From NCBI GenBank assembly GCA_943370355.1, contig CALRQP020000008.1, positions 73,047-137,046 of the forward strand: a DNA stretch of 64,000 nt, read 5' to 3'. The position numbers and the translations under genes are program-made. The number at the start of each line of letters is the position of its first letter. Positions within the stretch are counted from its first letter, which is position 1. This document shows, in pieces, positions 56,417-64,000 of this stretch. The notes under the pieces were generated by a model. It was not told where the DNA came from and did no database searches. It was given only the letters and a program-made list of their open reading frames with translations. The stretch comes from JADCGM01 sp943370355. GTDB lineage: Bacteria > Pseudomonadota > Alphaproteobacteria > Sphingomonadales > Sphingomonadaceae.

Positions 56417-56478
56417 GGGCTTTGACCCGGACCGTGGACCCTGCCATCCTTTGAGCGCGACTCAGGGGGAGGCAGGAC

Positions 56479-57501
56479 ATGGCAGCCAAGGGACTGGTGC
56501 TGGTAACGGGGGCGTCGGGCTATATCGCGGGCGAGGTGATCCGCCAGCTGGCAGCTGACGGCTGGAGCCTGCGCGGCACGGTACGCGATCCGTCGAAACA
56601 TGGCGGGCTGGCCGCGTCGCTGGGGCTGCCGCCCGCGCAACTGCCGCTGTTCGCCGCCGACCTGACCTCCGACAAGGGCTGGGCCGAGGCTGTCGCGGGT
56701 TGCGACTATGTCATGCACATCGCCTCGCCGCTGCCCGCGACGACGCCGCAGTCCGCCGATGAACTGATCATTCCGGCCCGCGAAGGCGCGTTGCGCGCGC
56801 TGCGCTTCGCGCGCGATGCCGGGGTCAAGCGGCTCGTGATGACCTCCTCGGTCGCAGCGATCTGCTATGGGCGCGATGACGGCAAATCCATGTTCACCGA
56901 GGCGGACTGGACCAATCCCGACCACCCGGATTCCTACCCCTACGTCAAATCCAAGACGATCGCCGAGCGCGCGGCGCGTGATTTCATCGCCCGCGAGGGC
57001 GGCAGCCTTGAGTTCGTGACGATCAACCCCAGCCTCGTCATCGGGCCGGTCAGCGGGGCGGACTTTTCCACCTCGCTGGAAGCGATCACGCAACTGCTGG
57101 GCGGCAAACTGCCGGGCTGCCCGCGGCTCGGCTTTGCGGTCGTCGATGTCCGCGACGTCGCGGCGGCGCATGTGGCGGCGATGACCGCGCCCGACATGAA
57201 CGGCGAACGCTTCATCGTTGCGGGTCCTTTCCTGTGGATGACGCAGATCGCCGAAATCCTGAAGCGGCGGCTGGGCGAGCGTGCCAAGCGCGTGCCGACG
57301 CGCGGCCTGCCCGACTGGCTGGTGCGGCTGTCGTCGATCTTCAACCCCGCCGTACGCTCGGTGATCACCGAGCTTGGCCGCACACGCAACTGCGACACCA
57401 GCCATGTCCGCACCAGGCTCGGCTGGACGCCGCGCGATGCCGAGGACAGCATCGTCGAATGCGCCGAAAGCCTGATCGCCGCAGGGGTGGTGCGCGTCTG
57501 A
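56479..57501 (+). CDS. NAD(P)-dependent epimerase/dihydroflavonol reductase-like SDR
   Basis: A 340-aa extended short-chain dehydrogenase. VLVTGASGYIAGEVIRQL is the nucleotide loop; LRGTVRDPSKH suggests an NADPH-preferring Arg; SSVAAICYGRDDG and the catalytic YPYVKSK (YxxxK) follow; VDVRDVAAAHVAAM is typical of dihydroflavonol-4-reductase-like proteins. Substrate cannot be named. SD GGGGGAGG upstream. Stands between etfA and hbd. Confidence 0.9.
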   Translation: MAAKGLVLVTGASGYIAGEVIRQLAADGWSLRGTVRDPSKHGGLAASLGLPPAQLPLFAADLTSDKGWAEAVAGCDYVMHIASPLPATTPQSADELIIPAREGALRALRFARDAGVKRLVMTSSVAAICYGRDDGKSMFTEADWTNPDHPDSYPYVKSKTIAERAARDFIAREGGSLEFVTINPSLVIGPVSGADFSTSLEAITQLLGGKLPGCPRLGFAVVDVRDVAAAHVAAMTAPDMNGERFIVAGPFLWMTQIAEILKRRLGERAKRVPTRGLPDWLVRLSSIFNPAVRSVITELGRTRNCDTSHVRTRLGWTPRDAEDSIVECAESLIAAGVVRV

Positions 57502-57560
57502 CGCTTGCCGCCCCTCGCGCACGCCCTTAGGAGCGCTGGCAAGCGGCAAGGGAGACAGGC

Positions 57561-58430
57561 GTGCAGACAATCGGCGTGATCGGTGCAGGACTGATGGGCA
57601 ACGGCATCGCACATGTCGCGGCCCAGGCGGGCTACGCCGTCATTCTGTCCGATATTTCGCTGGACCGCGCCGAGGCGGGCCGCGCCAATATCGAGAAGAA
57701 TATGGCGCGGCAGGTGTCGAAGGGCACGCTCGACGCCGCCGACCGGGATGCGGCGCTGGCACGGATCGAATTGACGACGGATACGGGGCGTTTCGCGGTG
57801 GCGGACCTCGTTGTCGAGGCCGCGACCGAGAATGAAGCGCTCAAGCTCAAGATTTTCGCCGACCTGTGCCCGAAGCTCAAAGCGCAGGCGATCCTCGTCA
57901 GCAACACCTCGTCGATTTCGATCACCAAGCTTGCGGCCGTCACCGACCGGCCCGACCGCTTCGCCGGCGTGCATTTCTTCAATCCCGTGCCGCTCATGGC
58001 GCTCGTGGAGATCATCCCCGGCCTCGCCACGTCCGACGCCACCAAGGCGGCGCTGCACGCCTTTGCCGCGAAACTCGGCAAGACGGCGATCGAAGCCGCC
58101 GACGCACCCGCGTTCATCGTCAACCGCGTGCTGTGCCCGATGCTCAACGAGGCAATCTTTGCGCTGGGCGACGGCGTCGGCTCGGTCGCTGATATCGACG
58201 CCGGGCTGAAGCTCGGCGCAAACCACCCGATGGGCCCGCTGACGCTCGCCGACTTCGTGGGGCTCGACACGTTGCTCGCGATCATGCGCGTCATGCAGGA
58301 CGGCACCGGCGATCCCAAATACCGCCCGGCCCCGCTGCTGGTGAAATATGTCGAGGCTGGATGGTATGGCCGCAAGTCAGGCCGGGGCTTCTATGACTAT
58401 AGCGGCGCGGAGCCAGTACCAACGCGCTGA
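57561..58430 (+). CDS. 3-hydroxybutyryl-CoA dehydrogenase
   Basis: A 289-aa 3-hydroxyacyl-CoA dehydrogenase of the single-domain Hbd/PaaH type. GVIGAGLMGNGIAHVAAQAGY is the NAD-binding motif in outline; SNTSSISITKLA and RFAGVHFFNPVPLMALVEII include the catalytic His; FIVNRVLCPMLNEAI and MGPLTLADFVGLDT follow. Start GTG at 57561 with AAGGGAGA upstream. Likely converts 3-hydroxybutyryl-CoA and acetoacetyl-CoA. Not fused to hydratase, unlike FadB. Confidence 0.95.
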   Translation: MQTIGVIGAGLMGNGIAHVAAQAGYAVILSDISLDRAEAGRANIEKNMARQVSKGTLDAADRDAALARIELTTDTGRFAVADLVVEAATENEALKLKIFADLCPKLKAQAILVSNTSSISITKLAAVTDRPDRFAGVHFFNPVPLMALVEIIPGLATSDATKAALHAFAAKLGKTAIEAADAPAFIVNRVLCPMLNEAIFALGDGVGSVADIDAGLKLGANHPMGPLTLADFVGLDTLLAIMRVMQDGTGDPKYRPAPLLVKYVEAGWYGRKSGRGFYDYSGAEPVPTR

Positions 58431-58467
58431 TGGGCCCGCATACGATCCACGCGCGCAGTGGCCCGCG

Positions 58468-58668
58468 TCAATCGTCCTGCTCGATCAACTGTTCGATCGC
58501 CAGATCGATGAACTCCGTCGCAGCGGCGCATGAGCCATCGATGATAAAGTCGCGAATCTCGCTCAACTTCAGCGCAGCTTCGTAGCGTCGCGCGGCGCTG
58601 CCTGCCCGAGATGCCGCCAACCCAGGCTCACGTTCAAAAATCATCAACCCCGACGCCCCGATACGCAA
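58468..58668 (-). CDS. Possible small helical protein
   Basis: A 66-aa reading frame in the 304-base gap between hbd and the carboxypeptidase gene. It ends EFIDLAIEQLIEQDD, with an amphipathic helical middle (YEAALKLSEIRDFIIDG). No family recognised. Composition is more protein-like than that of chance frames here, but there is no strong ribosome-binding site. The rest of the gap (58669-58734) shows nothing recognisable. Confidence 0.35.
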   Translation of the reverse strand: MRIGASGLMIFEREPGLAASRAGSAARRYEAALKLSEIRDFIIDGSCAAATEFIDLAIEQLIEQDD

Positions 58669-58734
58669 ATCATCACCGGGGCAGGATGCAGCACCTACCC
58701 TGCGAAGCAGTTAACGGCAGTCGAAAATTGCAGT

Positions 58735-59721
58735 TTAGCGCCGCTTTGGCGCGCTCTCGGTACCGTCGTCGCCAGAGCCCTGTTCAACCGACGTAGCAGT
58801 TTCGAGCGAAGCGAAGTGGTTGGGTTCGTTGAGATTGGCAGCGACCGTCGTCTTGAGCCCGATCGCGCGCGATTTCATCACGTCGAACCCGGCTTCGAGC
58901 AACGCGCGGACATTGGCGTCGCGCGCGAGTGTCGATGGGCCGCCAAGCACGACCGCGATGAGTCGCCGTCCGTCGCGCACCGCCGATGCTGCGAGCGTGA
59001 AGCCCGCCTGCACGGTGTAACCCGTCTTGATGCCATCGACCCCAGGCATCGTTTTCAACAGGTGATTGTGGTTCTCGATGAGCTGGCCGCCGTAATTGAT
59101 CTCGGGCGCGCCGAAATAGCCGTAGAATTTCGGGAAATGCTTGACCATCGCGAGGCTCAGAATCGCGAGATCGCGCGCGGTCGTCAGATGCCCTTCTGCC
59201 GACAGGCCGGTCGCGTTCATGAAGGTCGTCTGGGTCATGCCGAGCTCATGCGCGCGCCGCGTCATCTCCCGGGCGAAATTGATCTCGGTGCCGCCCAACT
59301 TCTCGGCGAGCGCAACGGTCACGTCGTTTGCCGATTTGGTCGTCATCACGCGGATCGCGTCTTCGACTGAAATCGTCGCACCACGCCGTAGGCCAAGCCG
59401 CGACGGTGCCTGACCAACCGCGCGCGTCGTCATGGTGACGCGGTCGTTCAGCGACAACTCGCCCCGATCGATTGCTTCGAAGGCAAGATAGAGCGTCATG
59501 ACCTTGGTGATCGACGCCGGTGCCCTCAGCGCATCCGGGCGGCGTGCGTAAAGCACTTCGCCGGTCTTCGCGTCGACGAGGATCGCCGCATATTTCGGCT
59601 GGTCGATCAGGCTCATCGCTGCAGCGGGCGCGGCCGGGATCAGCGAAAGGGGTACGCCAAGCGACAATAGTGCAGCAGCGACGCGACGAGCGCGAAACCC
59701 TCCACTCTTGAACGTGCCCAT
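58735..59721 (-). CDS. D-alanyl-D-alanine carboxypeptidase (PBP5/6 type)
   Basis: A 328-aa low-molecular-weight penicillin-binding protein. Signal peptide around AAALLSLGVPLSLIPAAPAAA. Active-site motifs: SxxK in ASITKVMTLY, SxN in KSANDVTVA, KTG in DGIKTGYTVQAG. It trims the fifth D-Ala of peptidoglycan stem peptides. The C-terminal domain is shortened and ends in an unusual charged tail (SGDDGTESAPKRR) rather than a clear amphipathic anchor. ATG at 59721 chosen; frame continues a few codons upstream. Confidence 0.94.
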   Translation of the reverse strand: MGTFKSGGFRARRVAAALLSLGVPLSLIPAAPAAAMSLIDQPKYAAILVDAKTGEVLYARRPDALRAPASITKVMTLYLAFEAIDRGELSLNDRVTMTTRAVGQAPSRLGLRRGATISVEDAIRVMTTKSANDVTVALAEKLGGTEINFAREMTRRAHELGMTQTTFMNATGLSAEGHLTTARDLAILSLAMVKHFPKFYGYFGAPEINYGGQLIENHNHLLKTMPGVDGIKTGYTVQAGFTLAASAVRDGRRLIAVVLGGPSTLARDANVRALLEAGFDVMKSRAIGLKTTVAANLNEPNHFASLETATSVEQGSGDDGTESAPKRR

Positions 59722-59830
59722 ACGCGTGCCCCCGAACCCGATCGTCAACAGAGTATCAACTGTGTGAGTCCGGTGCGAGAGTCGTTTGACTCGCTAAATG
59801 AACGGTTCACCGCAAGTCTATGGAATCGAA

Positions 59831-59862
59831 GGCCCCCGCCGCAGGGGGATGCGACGGGGGCC
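59831..59862 (-). terminator. Possible terminator after the low-complexity protein gene
   Basis: GGCCCCCG (59831-59838) pairs with CGGGGGCC (59855-59862) around 16 bases, preceded on the transcript by a second small stem CCGGCC/GGCCGG at 59866-59885. No T-tract follows, so termination would be weak or Rho-assisted. Confidence 0.5.
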
Positions 59863-59889
59863 ACGCCGGCCGGAACTCTGGCCGGTAAG

Positions 59890-60801
59890 CTACTTGTCCT
59901 TAACGTTCCGGCGGTCCGGATCGGTCCGTGAGCCGGCGGCGCTTTTTGACGCAGCGGAGCCGCTCGATTGCGCGGAGCCTGACTTCGCGGCCTTCTGCAG
60001 GTCGCCCTTGGTAATCGCCGAGGCGACGATATTGCCATTGGCCGACAGGCTGGAGGCGGGGACCTCGGCAAGCCGGTCGCCGACCTTGACCACCACGGTG
60101 TTGGTGGCCGAGCGCACCGAGTCCACAGTGCCGATGGCACGGCCCTTCGCGTCCTGCACCACCGCGCCGGGTGAAATCCCCGACAGGCTGCCCGAGGCCG
60201 AACTGGCCACCGAGCCGCCGACAGTGGTGGTATTGCCCACCGTGGAGCCGGTTGCCGAGCCAGCGGCGTTTGCGGTCGCGGCGGCGGCAGCCTTGTCAGC
60301 GCGCGCCTGCGCTGCGGCGGCCTGCGCTGCCGAAACCGCACCCGACGTGGCGCCAGTTACCGTCTGCGGCACCGAGATCACCGTGTCGCGCGCCGGGGCC
60401 AGGGCATTGCGGACCGCGTTGGAGCCATCGACATCGGCCGAGGCCGACTTGGACACCGACTGGCTCCCGCTGACCGAACGGGTCGCTGACGCGGTTCCGG
60501 CCGGCGTTGCAGCGCTGGTCGCGCTGTCAACGGTTCCGCCCAGCGAACCCGCTGCATTGGCGTCGGCATGCGCCTTGCGGTGGCGCGGCTGGACGCTGTG
60601 ATTGACGGAGCCCGTCGCATTGCCGGACAGGCTGCCGTTCGTCGTCGACCCGATGGTGCTGCCGACGCCGCCGAGCGTGCCGCCCATGCCGCCGCCGAGG
60701 CCGCCTGCCACGCCGCCGCCACCTCCCAGAAGCTGGCCCTGTGCCGAAGTTGCGATCGCGATCGCCGCGACACCGGCGAGAAAAAGCTGTGAAGTGCGCA
60801 T
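59890..60801 (-). CDS. Secreted low-complexity Gly/Ala/Ser/Thr-rich protein
   Basis: A 303-aa protein with signal peptide (LFLAGVAAIAIATSAQGQ). A Gly-rich segment follows (LLGGGGGVAGGLGGGMGG), then long Ala/Ser/Thr/Val stretches with repeated short motifs (TGSTVGNTTTVGGSVASS), and a C-terminal part with VQDAKGRAIGTVDSVRSA and VVVKVGDRLAEVPASSLS, resembling a PRC-barrel-like strand set. SD AAAGGAGA. It ends in a polar tail. Function unknown; similar proteins are common at the cell envelope of sphingomonads. Antisense frames over this gene are composition artefacts. Confidence 0.8.
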   Translation of the reverse strand: MRTSQLFLAGVAAIAIATSAQGQLLGGGGGVAGGLGGGMGGTLGGVGSTIGSTTNGSLSGNATGSVNHSVQPRHRKAHADANAAGSLGGTVDSATSAATPAGTASATRSVSGSQSVSKSASADVDGSNAVRNALAPARDTVISVPQTVTGATSGAVSAAQAAAAQARADKAAAAATANAAGSATGSTVGNTTTVGGSVASSASGSLSGISPGAVVQDAKGRAIGTVDSVRSATNTVVVKVGDRLAEVPASSLSANGNIVASAITKGDLQKAAKSGSAQSSGSAASKSAAGSRTDPDRRNVKDK

Positions 60802-60877
60802 CTGTCGTCTCCTTTGAAACTCTGCGGGGCGCGACATTGCCGCTGCCCTGCAAGCTCCAACGAACGACCCGTGCGGT

Positions 60878-62104
60878 TTAATCCCGGCGCGAGGAAATTT
60901 TTTTCGGCGACGTTCTGAATTCCCGGCCGACGAGCCCACGCCCGTAGAGCGGATCCACTCCCGGCTTGCCGAGGTCCACCGCCGACAGCCCCAGCGACGC
61001 GAGCGGGCTCATGATATTGACCACCGACAGATTGGGATGCTGTCGCGCGAGCAGCCCGGCGACGACCGGCGCGGCGAAGGACGTACCCCGCACCCCCGGA
61101 GCAGCGACAAGCGCCAGGCCCGGCGCAGCGAAATCGACATGCACAGCGCGGCCCGCTTCGACGAGCAGCCGGTCGTTCGAATCGACGCCCGTCACCGCGA
61201 CGACTTCGGGCCATGATGCCGGGTAGAGCGGCGGCGCGGCCGGCCCGTCGTTGCCGACCGGCGCGACGATCAGGATGTTGCGCCGCGCCGTCGCGGCGAT
61301 GGCGGCTTTCAGCGCCGCATTGGGCGGGCCGACGAGGCTGATGTTGATCACGCCGACGCGCTGCTGCGCCAGCCAGCCGAAGGCATGGACAAGCGCCGCC
61401 GCATTGCCGCCGGTCGGCTGGCCGCCATAGACATCGGCGGCGAATAATTGCGCGCCCGGAGCGGCGGCGAGCAGGATCGCGCCGACGGCTGCGGCATGCG
61501 GTGACGGCGTGCCTGTGCCCGCGAAGGCGCGGCTCTCGACGCCCGGTCGTGCCGCGATGCCGCCATCGATGAGCCCAATCCGAGCGCCGCCACTGCCGGG
61601 GACTGGCGCCGCACCGCCCGCGGCGTCGCCTGCCGCGCTATAGATATGGTTGAACTCATAGCTGCCCGCCGGATCCAGCTTGCGCAGCCGCTTGATCGCG
61701 CTGCGCACCGATTGCCCCGCCGGCACGCGCAACCTGACGACCCGCAAGCCAAGCGCCGCTTCGCGCTCGTCGGCGATGATCTCAAACCCCACCGCCTTCG
61801 CCGCCGCGAGGGCGGCGTCGCCGGGATCAGTCGCAAGGATCTCGCCGCGCACCACCGGGGCGCCCTTGGGATCGGTGTCGATGCTGCGCGGGTTGGCGCG
61901 GATCAGTGCGGCCACTTGATCGAGCCGCGCGCGCGCCAGCGACCCGATGCCCTGCACCATTCCATCGACCTGCCCAAGCGCCGCACCCGCCGCCTGCGGC
62001 ACGTCGAGCCGGGGCAGCGTCAGCCCCGCGCCCAGCTGCGCCGAAACCGGCCCGCCGAGCAGCAGCAGCGCAGCGATACAGGCCGGAAACAACCCTGGCT
62101 TCAT
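60878..62104 (-). CDS. Secreted S8-family serine peptidase (subtilase)
   Basis: A 408-aa subtilase. Signal peptide MKPGLFPACIAALLLLGGP (residues 1-19 of about 22). Helical prodomain-like region (residues about 30-75). Catalytic Asp in RIGLIDGGIA near residue 180, His in GTPSPHAAAVGAIL, oxyanion Asn in VAPVGNDGPAA, Ser in GVRGTSFAAPVVAG. The C-terminal tail is basic (KKISSRRD). The DTG triad motif is DGG here and the His context is HAAAVG, so a divergent but complete triad. Divergent from an ECF sigma/anti-sigma pair, with 80 bases between starts, suggesting co-regulation. Confidence 0.9.
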   Translation of the reverse strand: MKPGLFPACIAALLLLGGPVSAQLGAGLTLPRLDVPQAAGAALGQVDGMVQGIGSLARARLDQVAALIRANPRSIDTDPKGAPVVRGEILATDPGDAALAAAKAVGFEIIADEREAALGLRVVRLRVPAGQSVRSAIKRLRKLDPAGSYEFNHIYSAAGDAAGGAAPVPGSGGARIGLIDGGIAARPGVESRAFAGTGTPSPHAAAVGAILLAAAPGAQLFAADVYGGQPTGGNAAALVHAFGWLAQQRVGVINISLVGPPNAALKAAIAATARRNILIVAPVGNDGPAAPPLYPASWPEVVAVTGVDSNDRLLVEAGRAVHVDFAAPGLALVAAPGVRGTSFAAPVVAGLLARQHPNLSVVNIMSPLASLGLSAVDLGKPGVDPLYGRGLVGREFRTSPKKISSRRD

Positions 62105-62135
62105 TGCAACACCTGATTTTTCTGCGCAGTCATAT

Positions 62136-62163
62136 GGATTAAACGTAGAAGCCCAGACGTTTC
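62136..62163 (+). promoter_or_regulatory. Candidate ECF-type autoregulatory promoter
   Basis: GGATTA at 62136-62141, 16 bases, CGTTTC at 62158-62163, similar to the GGAAC-N16/17-CGTT layout of ECF promoters. It lies directly upstream of the TTG start of the sigma gene in the divergent gap with the subtilase gene. Evidence is positional and by motif only. Confidence 0.35.
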
Positions 62164-62184
62164 ATCCACAAGCAGGAGGCAGGC

Positions 62185-62679
62185 TTGGACTCGTTCGAGG
62201 CCGGACTGGTCGAATTGCTGCCGCGATTGCGCCGGTTCGCCCGGTCGCTGGCCCGCGACAGCAATGACGCCGACGACCTCGTCCAGTTGGCGATCGAGCG
62301 CGGTCTGCGCGCCCGGGACCAGTGGAGTGCAGGCACCAGCCTCCAGTCGTGGATGTATCGGATCATGAAGAATATCTGGATCGACGAAGCCCGCAGCCGG
62401 ACGCGCAAGAGCGCGCTGTTCGCGCCCGAAGAGGCGGGCGAACTGGTCGGCGCGGACCCGCGTCCGCAAATGGATGCGCGCATGGCGGCGCAAGATGTCG
62501 CACGGGCGATGGACCGGCTTCCCGACGAGCAGCGAATCGTGCTTTCCCTCGTGCTTGTGGAGGGCCTGTCCTACCGCGAGGCGGCGGATGTGCTGGAGGT
62601 GCCGATGGGAACGGTGACCAGCCGTCTGGTGCGCGGCCGGCAGGCGCTCGTCGCGCAGTTCGAGGAGGTCGCGGCGTGA
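62185..62679 (+). CDS. ECF-type RNA polymerase sigma factor
   Basis: A 164-aa sigma-70 family factor with regions 2 and 4 only. Region 2: DADDLVQLAIERGLRAR and SWMYRIMKNIWIDEAR. Region 4: LPDEQRIVLSLVLVEGLSY and EAADVLEVPMGTVTSRLVRGR (HTH). The start is TTG at 62185 (LDSFEAGL) with a strong AGGAGG 6-11 bases upstream; no ATG lies close. The stop overlaps the anti-sigma GTG. It likely directs its own and perhaps the subtilase gene's transcription; the signal is unknown. Confidence 0.93.
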   Translation: MDSFEAGLVELLPRLRRFARSLARDSNDADDLVQLAIERGLRARDQWSAGTSLQSWMYRIMKNIWIDEARSRTRKSALFAPEEAGELVGADPRPQMDARMAAQDVARAMDRLPDEQRIVLSLVLVEGLSYREAADVLEVPMGTVTSRLVRGRQALVAQFEEVAA

Positions 62680-63419
62680 GCGGCATCGACGACGAAACGC
62701 TGATGGCATTCGTGGACGGCGAACTGGGCGAAGCGCGCGCCGCGGAAATCGCCGCACAGGTCGCCGCCGATCCCGAGCTCGCTGCGCATGTCGAACGGTT
62801 CAAGCGCACGCAGGCGGCATTGAAAGCAGCCTATGCGCCGGTGCTCGACGAGCCCGTGCCCGACCGGCTGCTCGCGGCACTCCGCGGCGAGTCCGCGCCG
62901 ACCACGGAAGTCCTCGATTTTGCCGCCGCCAAAGCCGCGCGGGAAGCCGCCAAGCCCGCCGCCTTCAAGCTGCTCAACTGGACCGCGCTGGCAGCGACGC
63001 TGCTCGTCGGGGTCATCGCGGGCAAATTCGTCGAGATCGGCCCGCAGCCGCTGATCGGCGGACGCGGCGGCGCGCTGACGGCGGGCGGCAAGCTGGAAAC
63101 CGCGCTCAACGACCAGCTCGCGAGCGACCCGGCAACGGGCACGGTGCGCATCGGTCTCAGCTTCCGCGAGGGCGACGGCACCTATTGCCGGACCTTTCGC
63201 GTCGTCAAAGGCGACGCCGTCGCGGGCATCGCCTGCCGCCAGAGCGACGGCTGGGGCGTCCGCCTAGCCGTCGCCGCCGGACCGCTGCAAGGTGCCGACT
63301 ACCGCATGGCGTCCTCCGACACGCCGCCAGCGGTGCTGGCGGCGGTGGCGGGCATGATCAAGGGCGAAGCGCTGGACGCGCCGGCGGAGATGGCGGCGCG
63401 GGATAAGGGGTGGAAGTAG
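62676..63419 (+). CDS. Membrane anti-sigma factor
   Basis: A 247-aa protein overlapping the sigma gene by GTGA. The N-terminus has the short anti-sigma helix pattern DDETLMAFVDGELGEARAAEI, one membrane helix (LNWTALAATLLVGVIAGKF, residues about 100-118) and a periplasmic domain with two Cys (GTYCRTFRV and GIACRQSDGW) that could sense redox or ligands. No ZAS-type HxxxCxxC motif occurs, so the sensing mode differs from RsrA/ChrR. It presumably binds the ECF factor until released. Confidence 0.88.
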   Translation: MSGIDDETLMAFVDGELGEARAAEIAAQVAADPELAAHVERFKRTQAALKAAYAPVLDEPVPDRLLAALRGESAPTTEVLDFAAAKAAREAAKPAAFKLLNWTALAATLLVGVIAGKFVEIGPQPLIGGRGGALTAGGKLETALNDQLASDPATGTVRIGLSFREGDGTYCRTFRVVKGDAVAGIACRQSDGWGVRLAVAAGPLQGADYRMASSDTPPAVLAAVAGMIKGEALDAPAEMAARDKGWK

Positions 63420-63436
63420 GACGGGGCGACGTCAGC

Positions 63437-64000
63437 CTACGCCGCCATTGCCCTGCGTGCCAGCGCGCACTGGCTCCAGATTTCGCTGAGGGCTGAGACC
63501 AGCTTGTCGATGTCGGCGTCGCTGTGCACCGGCGATGGGGTGATGCGCAGCCGCTCGGTGCCGCGCGGGACGGTCGGGTAGTTGATCGGCTGGACGTAGA
63601 TGCCGTGCGTGTCCATGAGCCAGTCGCTGATCATCTTGCAGTGGTGCGGGTCGCCGACCATGACCGGGATGATGTGGCTGGGGTTGTCGAGTGTCGGGAT
63701 GCCGATCGCCTCGAGGCGGCGGCGCACCTTGGCGACGCGCTCCTGATGTTGTTCGCGCTCGATGCTGCTCGTCTTCAGGTGGCGGATGCTTGCGGCCGCA
63801 CCCGCGGCAATCGCCGGCGGCAGCGCGGTCGTGAAGATGAACCCGCTCGCAAAGCTGCGGATGAAGTCGCACATCGCGGCCGACCCCGCGATATAGCCGC
63901 CCATCACCCCGAACGCCTTGCCGAGCGTGCCTTCGATGATGGTGATCCGGTCCATCAGGCCGCGGGCCTCGGCGACGCCGCCGCCGCGCGGGCCGTACAG
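63437..64000 (-). CDS. hemA: 5-aminolevulinate synthase, C-terminal part (N-terminus outside window)
   Basis: PLP-dependent enzyme condensing glycine and succinyl-CoA. The open frame runs to the right edge: LYGPRGGGVAEARGLMDR then ITIIEGTLGKAFGVMGGYIAG, with the PLP Lys in GTLGKAFG. FTTALPPAIAAGAAASI, PSHIIPVMVGDP, YVQPINYPTVPRGTERLRI follow (in separate parts). About 187 residues of about 400 are visible. The pathway (C4/Shemin) is typical of Alphaproteobacteria. Convergent with the anti-sigma gene. Confidence 0.97.
   Translation of the reverse strand: MYGPRGGGVAEARGLMDRITIIEGTLGKAFGVMGGYIAGSAAMCDFIRSFASGFIFTTALPPAIAAGAAASIRHLKTSSIEREQHQERVAKVRRRLEAIGIPTLDNPSHIIPVMVGDPHHCKMISDWLMDTHGIYVQPINYPTVPRGTERLRITPSPVHSDADIDKLVSALSEIWSQCALARRAMAA

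Overview
The window is a high-GC chromosomal segment, almost certainly from an alphaproteobacterium of the sphingomonad group (Sphingomonadaceae or a close relative). This rests on the gene order mutM-echA-rpsT-dnaA, the divergent ubiE-ubiB-coaBC-dut block, the rph-rdgB-hemW/hrcA-grpE junction, a large TonB-dependent receptor with its satellite genes, and product sequences of sphingomonad type. No rRNA, tRNA, CRISPR array, prophage or classical transposase was seen. Most of the window is chromosomal housekeeping. Only about 51.4-53.7 kb looks clearly accessory.

Layout. 1-11.6 kb is a heat-shock and proteostasis block: hemW (cut by the left edge), rdgB and rph run leftward; hrcA-grpE, dnaK-dnaJ and clpB run rightward. 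The three rightward units each have a similar RpoH-type promoter (CTTG-like box, 17-18 bases, CTACAT-like box). Two small HExxH proteins and a PCuAC copper chaperone are interspersed. 11.6-19.8 kb holds a 1073-aa TonB-dependent receptor, two paralogous P-loop sulfotransferase-like proteins, two paralogous secreted small Cys proteins and a TPR/aspartyl beta-hydroxylase-like protein. 19.8-24.8 kb is rpoN with the LPS export genes lptB-lptA-lptC, a short RNase D and a TerC protein. 24.9-31.9 kb is a sugar-acid catabolic cluster: lactonase, IlvD/Edd dehydratase, KDGal kinase, KDPGal aldolase and an intracellular GH2 glycosidase, read as a De Ley-Doudoroff galactose route.

32-37.5 kb carries a GGDEF-EAL protein, a CorA/ZntB transporter, the siroheme dehydrogenase and a Met/His-rich outer-membrane protein. 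37.6-41.5 kb is the assimilatory sulfate reduction operon (cobA, DUF2849, sulfite reductase, DUF934, APS-type cysH). 41.6-46.6 kb runs DsrE, moeB/thiF, dut, coaBC, ubiB, ubiE. 46.6-50.4 kb is mutM, echA, rpsT, dnaA. 50.4-58.4 kb holds a DMT transporter, a HSD10-type dehydrogenase, the accessory patch, phhB, etfBA and hbd. 58.7-64 kb holds a penicillin-binding carboxypeptidase, a low-complexity secreted protein, a subtilase facing an ECF sigma/anti-sigma pair, and hemA (cut by the right edge).

The most unusual structure is at 52.04-53.01 kb. A GIY-YIG endonuclease gene sits between inverted copies of a palindromic repeat, directly after a complete dehydrogenase gene. It is followed by a second copy of that gene's last 62 codons, which differs at 10 bases, every one synonymous. 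Related palindromic repeats occur at 14.4 and 37.5 kb, and a different family at 54.4-54.6 kb.
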